A stretch of 32,275 nt of DNA from CAYRFQ01 sp964423615 (GTDB lineage: Bacteria; Planctomycetota; Planctomycetia; Gemmatales; Gemmataceae). This document shows, piece by piece, positions 28,701 to 32,275 of this stretch; position 1 is the stretch's first letter, and the number at the start of each line of letters is the position of its first letter. Both the position numbers and the translations under genes were made by a program. The stretch spans positions 1 to 32,275 of the forward strand of contig CAYRFQ010000092.1 of NCBI GenBank assembly GCA_964423615.1. Reading direction: 5' to 3'. The notes under the pieces were generated by a model that was not told the DNA's origin, ran no database searches, and worked only from the letters and a program-made list of their open reading frames with translations.

Positions 28701-30399
28701 GTTCTTCGGTGGAAAAGGTTGGGACATCGCCTTCGGTGGTGACGGGGATAATATCCTCGGCATCCTGGATGACGACAACGACGGATTCCCCGATGCACAG
28801 GTGCCGAGTTCGACTGGCCAAGATGTCGCCTTCGACCAATGGCAACTCTCGGCCCTGGTAATCGACCGAGCCAACCCAACCACCGGCGGCAAACTCTACG
28901 TCGGCCTCGGAAGTGGGAACCTGCTCGAGTTGACCACTGACATCACAGGGATCGGAGATCTAAGTGGTGGCAGCGTGGTGATCGGCGACGATGGTACTGG
29001 TGCGTTCAACTTCCAGGATTTCGTGGGTCAGGTCGACGACCTGTCGATCTGGAACCGCGCCCTGGCGTCCTCCGAGATCAATACGATATTCCGCGGTGGC
29101 CAAGCCGGTACGCCGCTGAGTGGGCTCGGCCAAATTCAGTTGCCCTCGGGCGCCCTCGTCACAGTCAATGGGGATGGGTCGATCGACTACGATACCAATG
29201 GTGCCTTCAACCTGTCACCAGGCCAGACCGCAACGGATACCTTTACTTACACCATCCAGGACGCCGACGGGTTGGAGAGTAATCCCGCGACGGTCACCGT
29301 GACGATACAAGGGCCGCCATTGCATTCGATCGCAGCGACCGACGCGACGAAGGCCGAAGGTAACTCGGGAACGACGGACTTCACGTTCACCGTGACTCGA
29401 ACCGGATATATTGGTGGAACGTCGAGCGTGGACTATGCGGTCACCGGCAGCGGAAGCGATCCGGCCGATGTAACGGACTTCGGAGGCGCGTTCCCAAGTG
29501 GAACTGTAAGCTTCGCGGCCGGCGAAGATTCAAAGACAATCACCATTGCTGTTAGCGGCGATACGGATATCGAACCGGACGAAGGCTTCACGGTCACAAT
29601 TTCGAACGCGACTTCGGATCCATCCGGCGGAGCGATTGATACAGCTACGGCTGTTGGTGTGATCGTGAACGATGACGCTACTGTTTCCATCGCAGCTACG
29701 GACGCCGACAAAGCCGAAGGTGACACCGGGACAACCGACTTCACCTTTACCGTCACGCGAACTGGAGATGTGAGCGGAGCGGCGAGTGTCGACTATGCCG
29801 TCACCGGCAGCGGAAGCGACCCGGCCGATGCCGCCGACTTCGGAGGCACTCTGCCCTCTGGAACTGTTAACTTCGCGGCTGGGGAAGATACTGCGACGAT
29901 TACCATCGGCGTCAGCGGAGACAATGATGTCGAAGCCAACGAAGGCTTTACCGTCACGCTTTCGAATCCTTCTGCCGGAGTCAGCTTGGGCACAGCCACG
30001 GCCATTGGCGTCATCCAGAACGATGACGCCGCGTTTGCCGTTCTTGACTTTAACCAAGACGGCATAGTGGATCCTTCGACCGACGGCAATCTGATGTTAG
30101 CCGTCCTGTTTGACCTGGCGACCGACACCAATCAGGACTTCTTGACCCGCTTCCGTGGCAACACGACGTTGACCAACTTGGAAATCTACAACAACGTCAA
30201 GACGGCTCGTGAGAACCTCCTCCTGGACGTGAATGGAGACGGCACGGTGGATGCTTCGACCGACGGGAACCTCATTCTGGCTGTCCTGTTTGAGGTGGCG
30301 ACCGAGACCAACCAGGACTTCTTGACCCGCTTTCGTGGCACCACGACGTTGACCAATCGGGAGATTTACGACAACATCATAGATCTCACGATGCCCTAG
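13783..30399 (+). CDS. Giant modular surface protein (Big_5, jelly-roll, LamG, Calx-beta, dockerin-like)
   Basis: About 5,538 residues, predicted exported and cell-surface. Residues 1-32 are basic, then LELLEDRVNPA at 33-43. Residues ~45-4075 hold 17 Big_5/SbsA-type Ig-like domains (P-x-D-x-A-x-x-V start, TFDE/EFDQ strand, FAGI...W-x-FTT end). Eight carry an inserted ~200-residue jelly-roll-like module that opens EDFE and ends N-(D/N)-WWWA-(I/V)-D. Residues ~4080-5180 hold two cadherin/VCBS-like domains (start DDTATTDEDTATTINV, end DGTIDYDPNGAF...DTFTYTI), each with a LamG-like insert, and a spacer domain between them. Two Calx-beta domains follow at ~5182-5416, then a tandem dockerin-like repeat to the end. 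The protein is Asp-rich, I noticed no cysteine, and calcium binding is likely. An adhesion or S-layer-like role is inferred. Confidence 0.9.
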   Translation: MTSSNRFWRMLSNFRKTNKLQSLLVARRQKLSLELLEDRVNPAAPVIESLVPVDDATNVSLSTTLQIEFDQDVQVGTGAGNINVYNAADGSLIEQVDVATGTVAFSAQDFSTDLVTVTLSSNLPESTNIYVEIDPTAIVNTVSAPGTPATLLSEDFEDRVLIPSPNRTGTADEGNQDTDFSIVVPGGWENNLVSTPGPFIEYRPWSFLDKTWWINESGNQARDTFALGEGTVAVADGDQYTDIGGAGTPIDAFFTSPVIDTTGIDPATVELTFDSSFRPYAAQEGSLTVAVNGGTPVVLDSWTTAAIGGNSSLARANETLTYDVDAAVGGITPGDDLVFAWRYFNAGNDWWWAIDNIAVTANISNEPFAGIQGDGSWDFQTINSGPPTLVSTSPADTSLDVPPGADITLVLSEDVALQGTPGNITITDLNDGSDNRSVAGNDPQVMISGNTITIDLTADLETGTQYSVAIGNDVFQDVAVSPLPFAGTTFTFATTDFREFPMFLFTPENGATGVVGTADLSITFGAPVTAVNGGTIELIQDPNGTPSTIETITLPDARVIVASNVVTINPNTDLTGGVEYGVQISAGAFTSPNTTLFFEDFEGLTLLPSPNRPGTADEGNQDTDYTTTPPAGWTRDLTTTPVAPTAPFIEYEPWAFLDKTWWLNEAGQARDNFTLGQGTVAVADGDQYADLGGVGGNSINTFLITPVIDLAGIDNTTLELRFDSSFRPEADQKGIVEVTFDGGTTWSEIFRRQGEDERNEAVVIDVDADQDVIDNGGVGATAQYRFRYFDADNNWWWAIDNIKFTADLASGVESSPAITAADWSFTTDGVPPTLVSSVPADDTINISIASPISLTFSEDILAGTGDITLVDVTAGTDTRTIPVGDAQVSIVGDTLTITPSTALAMNNEYAVQVAATAVTDLTGNTYAGITDNTTLNFITESVVPPAIESVTPVNGATDVGLSTTLEIEFDQDVKVGLGSGNIVLYRTTDNSVIESINVGSAQVTISGKDFTSDLVTVTLSSLLPGSTEIFIRIDPTAIVGTAASVLPVNAKLLNEDFEILNLLPSPNRTSTADEGNEDTDYTTTPPNGWMRDLTTTPVAPAAPFIEYEPWAFLDKTWWINEAGQARDNFTLGQGTVAVADGDQYADLGGVGGDSINTFLISPELDLTGIDTSSLELMFDSSFRPEPAQKGTVEVTFDGGTTWSEIFRREGEDERNEAVVIDVDADQDVIDAGGVGDTARFRWQYFDADNNWWWAIDNIMVTANIPNQPFGGINDNATYSFTTQPAVNLVSLTPADDSVDVVTNTTLVAEFDSFVQPATGNITVFDKTNGGPAIATIDVNSADVTFAGKRVIIDLSNQATPFPLLTGVEYYINIDPGAIVESGTTSLVSESFDGITLIDSPLAIGTADYNTFAGAQGQSQLTGWDWDPTTTPAPTGGPGSGEEYYGWTFLDPAWWDAQAGQSRNTFTKGTGVIAVADGDQYDDFVNVDSDQMNVFLSTPAVTLDSVNSSSLTLNFDSSFRPFPTQQGIVEVSFDGGTTFDTLLVLDDNTVPGGTSSLSRANESISLGVEGAIDPIDGSIIDVPDTGTAQFRFGYINAGNDWWWAIDNVEVLVTNGTPTGSAFPGITNQDDWTFTTDNTDPTVVTLTPSDGTLIDPSGTLSIEFNEPVQAGAGNVEIRRLSDNVAVETIAIGSASFDGNTVTFDPTDTNLVSGTDIYIFIPAGAIEDLSGNDFAGLGTTDPEDWDLTVVDITGPQVVPPFDPADDFVGAETNTNLTVTFDEPILKGMGNITIFNASDDSVVEVIDVNSAQVTIVGGNQLVIDPTNDLALNTGFYIQIDPGAVFDAAGGVANPTLFFEDFESLAPILLDSSNGSDGDNETDYISLAGAQGAGQLTGWTMDDRATPVSPTPEWQGWTFHDISFTINHDNQDRDDFLPELQPNNTIAIADPDEHDDQINNDPNQFSAILTSPSISLAGTVDNSVTVQFDSSWRPEDLQEGRFSIEFFDSGATSLGETIIFTWDSQNPAMSTDPNAIFKGFATNEEINILLDDTILPATADSMILKWDMVEAGNDWWWAIDNIKVFAGNPFAGITDETTWNFTTEAAVAPVIVTVDPADETTDVVLDPVLTVTFDEPIAIGTGNITLDNLGGGTDIVIPVTDAGQVSVSGNDLVIDPTASLDPGARYAVLLDANTVTDLASTPNNFAGLSDPDFWNFTTDGLDFIPESLLPADNTYGVGTTLQIQFEENVIPQAGAFVFSIIELDDAGAPTGTQIDIDVTANMVGDDPDGTLTLSGSDVPGGLTADIVTVNTTVDLAFGTAYAINITQGAFIGDPSGLPFPGITDLTTWNFFTRGPVMLDGQTPFTPADGEVEVQGDTTLVISFDEAVMAGTGTIIVTEDPSGTPAVFEQFDIPAEIGTNPGQAEISPDGKTVILRFTNNLIGAQDYSVQISDGALTSMFTTLLFEDFEGLTLVPFVSPTEGGGDGTDWTDELPVGWVRDNTTTPAGNPVEFFGWHILDKNSWNATAGQGRDAFTLATGAVAVADGDEYDDGTNIDGTPMDTLLITAPVAINNIDPATLTLDFLSSFNRDTPQKALVEISFDGTFTDVTTPLFSIDSTNDADFPGGPTARINEPVSINVESIIGTNMIPTTDGSTAQFRFRYFDANNDWWWAIDDVKIKGKLAAGTIDYPGFQDNTTWNFTADATAPVLVETVPVDDGTGAFDRNIILTFDDNMQAQPTPGNITLLDVTGTPTVVQQFAANDPRIVYSDNQVAIDLEANPPITLTIGNRYEVRIEATALENTAGLDFVGLPIAGNPPQDLIFTAVSDVDGPMIDSLTPDNDSTENDLDTDLVITFNENVKIGPGTGNIVVRDAATNEALEVINVRDAAVTFSGSNVPGGLTSDIVTIDLTNDLLPSIEVYVEIDPSTFTDTATDNITPGATLLSEDFENELLNPFVETIVNDGNTRQVGVRPNPASPSNNGFEKVYPAGWTADNSGVPGLGDPTNDGVWDYAGWTIMNKNSWIAQAGNQSRTSYTLGTGNVAVADPDQWDDAGNPLLPPQYNTLFETPRIWLEDTVNNTAVDGDSLNLTFDSSFRPYDTQTAVVDVTFDGSTYYQIFELQRGTIGNEFANINETVSIDLATALPGLSLPDTGFVQFRFGMLYGGNDWWWAIDNVEVTGDVVANPIDGILDDTSWDFTTADQAPPVLASLDPVDNATGVGIKTDPGQANVDLVLTFNENVQVDTGNITITEVDANGTPVGSGQVVVIDVANPAATGTAITVVDNVVTIDLADNLLKRDTFYSVTAEANTFSDTATVPNNWDGSFAPVSDGLYTFLTVDDTAPVLTGLAPSNNGFDVDVSTNIVITFDQDIEVQTPAGLIDIIDITGSGADNRQFAISDSQVSIAGNTLTIDLSSDLNDNNQYEVQIANTAIQDQSGNAFAGIGATEYRFTTGTVVLTPADDFLGVETEANLSVEFSRNVALGTSGFIRIRRVSDGSIIEEYDVTTNPAQVSISGGAVTINPDLNLPSLTQVWVEIEDGAVVDASDATQFAGGFANDDRWNFTTRGVPNVDTLFPADGSVNIDDQTNLVISFAEGVIPTIGTGFVRIFDAATDMEVQAIDITSPNVTVNGNEITIDPPVDLLNGVDYYINVDQGVFTFSAVNLFVEDFDRGYNDNGPSPVNAAQLRLFPFIIEGAANGDGTDFTQQAPRGWVNDRSDTPSVISTTPIPAGTDLTTVGLTPNPGWTFADGTLNAPITGTINELLPLLGVGFGTPEGFTPAGLQGGFPPEFSGWTFIDYNAWVSAAGDQARTQATNLSGTVAVADPDEYDDATPGVSNVTPVSVNVTTTTPGGGGADEVQTVAASPAAISGTFNLAFQGVNTINLAFDAAAGAVQAALEALPGIGAGNVSVAGTDINTGYTITFTGALANTDVAQLTADDGNLDATNSDFDAFLTTAPIDLTNIEPGSLVFEFDSSFRPEVNQTGRVEVSFDGFQTSTLLLELSTATSGGPNSTSRVNEALSFDLDNEAGDQQVQFRFSLTNAGNNWWWAVDNLALRGDLTPPETVSFDGITDTTTWNFSTDADNTVDAVDDTATTDEDTATTINVKANDNDPNGNIANARIIAINGTSFVDPTGLGAYLNFDDDFATTGMYADQTGNNNFATVGPGAQTPEQVASVGTNFGDAVFFNLDESLAVPDTLPITSTSNEFLQLNNLAAGNLDFNDSFTIVFIQLSPRDQIFGDNDDFNSSPSVIGNKVYDVDTGDTAGFAISDNLDGGLTIGANIGDGVHEANTAVPARFGGFLDTFANFVPYLSAVVVDRSTGEMTAYNAALGANAFNRGGGAANAFATRLLGANNEVGSFGNANAGPVTIGNDGTSGNPALEPFPRNFVGLIDDVSFWNRALSVPELESILQNASAGSPLGFALGTTFTDKGAKVTLNADGTIDYDPNGAFDFLQVGESTTDTFTYTIADQEGSETATVTVTITGVNDGPAVSVFGPDVQQVAVGDTATNFGVVEDPDGAVLTVDDDDAGTTTTTSPLFTGTIDAITLQDTVDEGFGSFPSTRLRLLDEDANQFNFLTGVSTNEVLYRFPIVSAGTLVNGDGTGDGTAAGGDTLVVTYTVDWEAITGDNDFGFVLSDGERIIGGMQGDQPTFWFMDGFDNGSNYDDDFTPSRALTRDVPVTVQITLTSTTVSMVVTNDAGDRLTLGTADFDDFIGFNLENQIDFLLVGDGSTEQYGFRSADITTAVPNGLQTNPAMDADFLFWNTSTTVVPTPDPLTVTMTGDDTVDQATAAFVIDPIQAPVAVDDPNAVVETTQTVTINIIPDNDSDPDGAIGDLSVLTINGTFVGSLDQAGLEAYLPFNDVSGNNIVDAEDLADQIGGDNNGAAIGSTPLPVFGAGQTGFGQSLYFNRVADTSPFNAGDTVILPGLPPAGTRDEAVALPTTGLNFGATNSFSVVFWTNISRFQSDGAPGVFAPVVTNVSDLFFGGKGWDIAFGGDGDNILGILDDDNDGFPDAQVPSSTGQDVAFDQWQLSALVIDRANPTTGGKLYVGLGSGNLLELTTDITGIGDLSGGSVVIGDDGTGAFNFQDFVGQVDDLSIWNRALASSEINTIFRGGQAGTPLSGLGQIQLPSGALVTVNGDGSIDYDTNGAFNLSPGQTATDTFTYTIQDADGLESNPATVTVTIQGPPLHSIAATDATKAEGNSGTTDFTFTVTRTGYIGGTSSVDYAVTGSGSDPADVTDFGGAFPSGTVSFAAGEDSKTITIAVSGDTDIEPDEGFTVTISNATSDPSGGAIDTATAVGVIVNDDATVSIAATDADKAEGDTGTTDFTFTVTRTGDVSGAASVDYAVTGSGSDPADAADFGGTLPSGTVNFAAGEDTATITIGVSGDNDVEANEGFTVTLSNPSAGVSLGTATAIGVIQNDDAAFAVLDFNQDGIVDPSTDGNLMLAVLFDLATDTNQDFLTRFRGNTTLTNLEIYNNVKTARENLLLDVNGDGTVDASTDGNLILAVLFEVATETNQDFLTRFRGTTTLTNREIYDNIIDLTMP
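15600..17558 (+). repeat. Near-identical 1,368-base-spaced internal duplication
   Basis: Bases 15600-16190 match 16968-17558 at a constant offset of 1,368 (456 codons) without visible gaps. The stretch starting GATAACTTTACCCTCGGACA occurs at 15793 and at 17161 and stays identical for over 60 bases. This indicates a young duplication or gene conversion between modules 2 and 3. Confidence 0.85.
25250..25590 (+). repeat. Third-level inserted domain inside jelly-roll module 8
   Basis: Between the DEYDD segment and the FDAFLTTAPIDL segment of module 8, where other modules have only about 10 residues, there is an extra ~110 residues. It reads SGTFNLAFQG, then AAGAVQAALEALPGIGAGNV, then YTITFTGALANTDVAQLTA. 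This is a recognisable small beta domain, repeated in many large planctomycete and other bacterial surface proteins. Confidence 0.7.
26155..29110 (+). repeat. Two LamG-like domains inserted in cadherin/VCBS-like domains
   Basis: LamG-like segments span about 26155-27005 and 28300-29110. They share GLGAYLNF / AGLEAYLPF starts, a FGDAVFFN / FGQSLYFN strand, ALVIDR / AVVVDR, and (G)LIDDVSFWNRAL / QVDDLSIWNRAL ends. Both are bracketed by the same outer domain: ND-x-DP-x-G before, and VT-x-N-x-DG-(T/S)-IDYD-x-NGAF plus TFTYTI after. Confidence 0.72.
29325..30030 (+). repeat. Tandem Calx-beta domains of the giant protein
   Basis: Two units of about 117 residues share KAEG, TTDFTFTVTRTG, SVDYAVTGSGSDPAD, FAAGED, EGFTVT and (V/I)-(N/Q)-NDDA. 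These are the usual marks of Calx-beta domains, which bind calcium through acidic loops. The same module recurs in the next gene. Confidence 0.85.
30040..30396 (+). repeat. Tandem dockerin-like repeat at the C-terminus of the giant protein
   Basis: Two units of about 60 residues begin DFNQDGIVDPSTDGNL and DVNGDGTVDASTDGNL, which are EF-hand-like D-x-N-x-DG-x-x-D-x-x-TD loops, each followed by a LAVLF helix. Each continues NQDFLTRFRG-x-TTLTN-x-EIY. Bases 30050-30185 and 30230-30365 are also alike at the nucleotide level. This resembles type I dockerins but with longer units, as is common at the end of planctomycete surface proteins. Confidence 0.7.
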
Positions 30400-30411
30400 G
30401 AATCCTCCCTT

Positions 30412-30435
30412 GTCCCCCCTAACTCTGTTGGGGAC
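30412..30435 (+). terminator. Possible terminator hairpin after the giant gene
   Basis: GTCCCC at 30412-30417 pairs with GGGGAC at 30430-30435 over a 12-base loop, 13 bases after the stop codon. No T run follows, so the call rests on position and stem only. Confidence 0.28.
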
Positions 30436-30620
30436 GACTATTCACTTCAGTGAAGATTGTCGCCACGGAGTGACGTCCATTTTCGAGCCAGGACCGGTCG
30501 AAGATTTTGCGCAAACCGATTTCGGGGAACCAAAAACTTCTTCTGGTCCTGACTCTCGAAGGATCGACTCAGCCCAACGAAAGAGCCACCTCGACGAAGG
30601 CATCCAGGCGCCGTGTGCCA

Positions 30621-30641
30621 TGGAGAGCGAAATGCTCTCCA
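30621..30641 (+). other. Perfect 8-base-stem hairpin
   Basis: TGGAGAGC, loop GAAAT, GCTCTCCA. This is a strong small stem-loop in the leader region of the next surface gene. It could be a transcript structure or a terminator without a U tract; its function is unknown. Confidence 0.3.
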
Positions 30642-30837
30642 ACCTGATCCCGATAGAATCGTGCGGCAGGTACTCCTTCGACGACGCTGTGCAACGTGCC
30701 CGAAGCGCTTCTTCCAAAGATCAAGGGAAAGGCCACCCTGATCCCTCACACAATATCTACCCATTTTGAGTAGTGTCGCATGGCTCATTGATGACCCGAC
30801 ACGACTCACCCCGGACCAACACGAGAGGTAACGAATT

Positions 30838-32275
30838 ATGGCAGCTTTCCGGTTTTTTAAGCGTCCGTCCAACACAAATCAGAGGAGTCGTGTTCAGGGA
30901 CAATTACGGCTCGAAGTCTTGGAACGACGGGATTTGCCAGCAACCTTATTGGACCTCAGTGTGCTGGATGGGGTGAAGCCGGAAGGCGACGTAGGCGTAA
31001 CAGACTTTACGTTCAGGGTCACTCGCTCGGATGACATCAGTGGGATATCGAGTGTGGCGTATGCCGTCACGGGCAGTGGAACGAACGCGGCCGATGCTAC
31101 TGACTTCGGAGGCACGTTGCCCAGTGGAACCGTCAACTTTGCGGCCAACGAGACGTCCCAAACGATCACCATTGAAGTTAGTGGCGATACTGTCGTCGAA
31201 CCCGACGAGGGCTTTACCGTCACGCTCTCAAATCCGACCGGAGCCACCATCGGCACGGCAACGGCCGACGGCCTGATCCAAAATGACGATCCGCCCACTC
31301 AGTTCGTCTCGGCTCCCGACACCTCCGTCGCCCCCGGAGCCCAATTCGATCTCCCAGTGACGTACAAGACCGTCAACTCGTTGGCCGATCCTTCAAACCA
31401 ACTGACCTCGGGTTTGGGCCTGCGTTTACACTTCGACTCGACCAGGTTGGCGTTTGACAGCCTGACGTTGGGTGTGACGGAGGATGCGTTCTTCAACCCC
31501 AACAACGTGGTTCCTGTACCCGACACAACGGACTTCGACAACGACCCAGACACCGACGTCTACATCACGGCGGTGTGGAACGACCTGGTCCAGTTCGATG
31601 GTGGCTGGCCTTCGACGGTGTCCCAACCTGCTACACTTTACACGGCGAGATTCACCGCGGCTGGTGACTTCAACGCTGCGACGGACATCAATTTCTCGGC
31701 CAGTAGTACGGGCACGGACCCGACCACGGGTCAGTCGTTTGCGTTTCAGTCCGATTCGGCCACCATCACTCCGGAGGGGGGTACGATAGCGTTGGAATCT
31801 ACCGACGCGGACAAGGCCGAAGGCAACGCGGGAACGACGGACTTCACGTTCACCGTCACCCGCACCGGCGACACGACGGGAACGGCCAGCGTCGATTATG
31901 CCGTCACGGGCAGTGGAACGAACGCGGCCGATGCTACTGACTTCGGAGGAACGTTGCCGACAGGAACCGTCAACTTTGCGGCCAACGAGACGACCCAAAC
32001 GATCACCATTGAAGTTAGTGGCGACACCGACGTCGAGGCTAACGAAGGGTTCACCGTCACGCTCTCGAATCCGACCGGAGCCACCATCGGCACAAACACG
32101 GCCGACGGCCTGATCCAAAATGACGATGCCTCACTGTCGATCGTGGCCACCGACGCCGACAAGGCCGAAGGCAACGCGGGAACGACGAACTTCACGTTCA
32201 CCGTCACCCGCACGGGCGATACGACGGGAACGGCCAGCGTCGATTATGCCGTCACGGGCAGTGGAACGAACGCGG
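30838..32275 (+). CDS. LExLExR-motif surface protein with Calx-beta and cohesin-like domains (partial)
   Basis: An open frame of 479 codons continues past the right edge. ATG at 30838 follows GAGAGG with 9 bases between. The N-terminus is basic (FRFFKRP), then LEVLERRDLPA at residues 25-35, the same type of motif as in the giant protein. Residues ~43-150 are a Calx-beta domain. Residues ~155-315 (about 31300-31780) read as a cohesin-like beta sandwich: VAPGAQFDLPVTY, then LRLHFDSTRLAFDSL, a polar Asp-rich stretch, YTARFTA, and a final strand before ITPEGG. Two more Calx-beta domains follow, the last cut by the edge. The Calx-beta units at 31066, 31903 and 32251 are nearly identical in DNA. 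It is probably an adhesin or surface scaffold; its true length is unknown. Confidence 0.85.
   Translation, partial: MAAFRFFKRPSNTNQRSRVQGQLRLEVLERRDLPATLLDLSVLDGVKPEGDVGVTDFTFRVTRSDDISGISSVAYAVTGSGTNAADATDFGGTLPSGTVNFAANETSQTITIEVSGDTVVEPDEGFTVTLSNPTGATIGTATADGLIQNDDPPTQFVSAPDTSVAPGAQFDLPVTYKTVNSLADPSNQLTSGLGLRLHFDSTRLAFDSLTLGVTEDAFFNPNNVVPVPDTTDFDNDPDTDVYITAVWNDLVQFDGGWPSTVSQPATLYTARFTAAGDFNAATDINFSASSTGTDPTTGQSFAFQSDSATITPEGGTIALESTDADKAEGNAGTTDFTFTVTRTGDTTGTASVDYAVTGSGTNAADATDFGGTLPTGTVNFAANETTQTITIEVSGDTDVEANEGFTVTLSNPTGATIGTNTADGLIQNDDASLSIVATDADKAEGNAGTTNFTFTVTRTGDTTGTASVDYAVTGSGTNA

Larger units (their letters stand above)
30400..30837. other. Intergenic region between the two surface-protein genes
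   Basis: No convincing gene was found. It contains three inverted repeats: 30412-30435, 30441-30454 (TTCACT TC AGTGAA) and 30621-30641 (8-base stem, 5-base loop). Open frames at 30410-30769 plus and 30447-30875 minus match nothing I recognise. Confidence 0.45.

Noticed and set aside
30410..30769. Plus-strand open frame of 119 codons after the giant gene
   Set aside because: No family features, starts 11 bases after the stop without a good ribosome site, and it spans hairpins. Probably non-coding.

Overview
The window looks like planctomycete DNA, most likely from a Gemmata-type (Gemmataceae) organism. The evidence is a prepilin-like DUF1559 protein beside a small Gly-Cys-box lipoprotein, three predicted surface proteins whose N-terminus carries an LExLExRxxP motif, a surface protein of about 5,540 residues, and TPR-sulfotransferases. 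GC is moderate, with AT-rich gaps between genes. I found no rRNA, tRNA, CRISPR array or phage genes.

Layout. Bases 1-224 hold the C-terminal remnant of a transposase, broken by an in-frame stop. On the minus strand, 315-1484 encodes a small LEDR-motif repeat protein. A plus-strand pair follows: a TPR-sulfotransferase (2363-3871) and a membrane-anchored HEAT-repeat protein (3899-4768). From 12.9 kb back to 4.8 kb every gene is on the minus strand. In transcription order these are a PF13759-like 2OG-Fe(II) oxygenase, a second TPR-sulfotransferase, a second such oxygenase, a lipoprotein, a DUF1559 prepilin-like protein, a flavin-dependent tryptophan-halogenase-family protein and a prolyl-hydroxylase-like 2OG-Fe(II) oxygenase. 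After an 870-base divergent gap, a 16.6-kb plus-strand gene (13783-30399) encodes the giant surface protein. A further LExLExR-motif gene begins at 30838 and runs off the right edge.

The giant protein is the main object here. By reading, it has 17 SbsA/Big_5-type Ig-like domains. In eight of them a ~200-residue jelly-roll-like (choice-of-anchor J/MAM-like) module ending in a Trp-rich N-(D/N)-WWWA-(I/V)-D signature is inserted at the same place, before the last strand. In the eighth module a third domain is inserted inside the insert. Further on, two cadherin/VCBS-like domains each carry a LamG-like domain in a loop. The C-terminus has two Calx-beta domains and a tandem dockerin-like calcium-loop repeat. 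The next gene has Calx-beta domains around a cohesin-like domain, so the two neighbours could form a cohesin-dockerin pair.

Working hypothesis (inference): this is a locus for a large extracellular protein together with enzymes able to decorate secreted protein or another polymer, namely two sulfotransferases, three 2OG-Fe(II) oxygenases and one halogenase. No substrate can be read from the sequence. The other notable oddity is an in-frame TGA between the 12.2-12.9 kb oxygenase and the second TPR-sulfotransferase. TPR-like coding sequence continues right after the stop, with no ordinary start codon until 12035.
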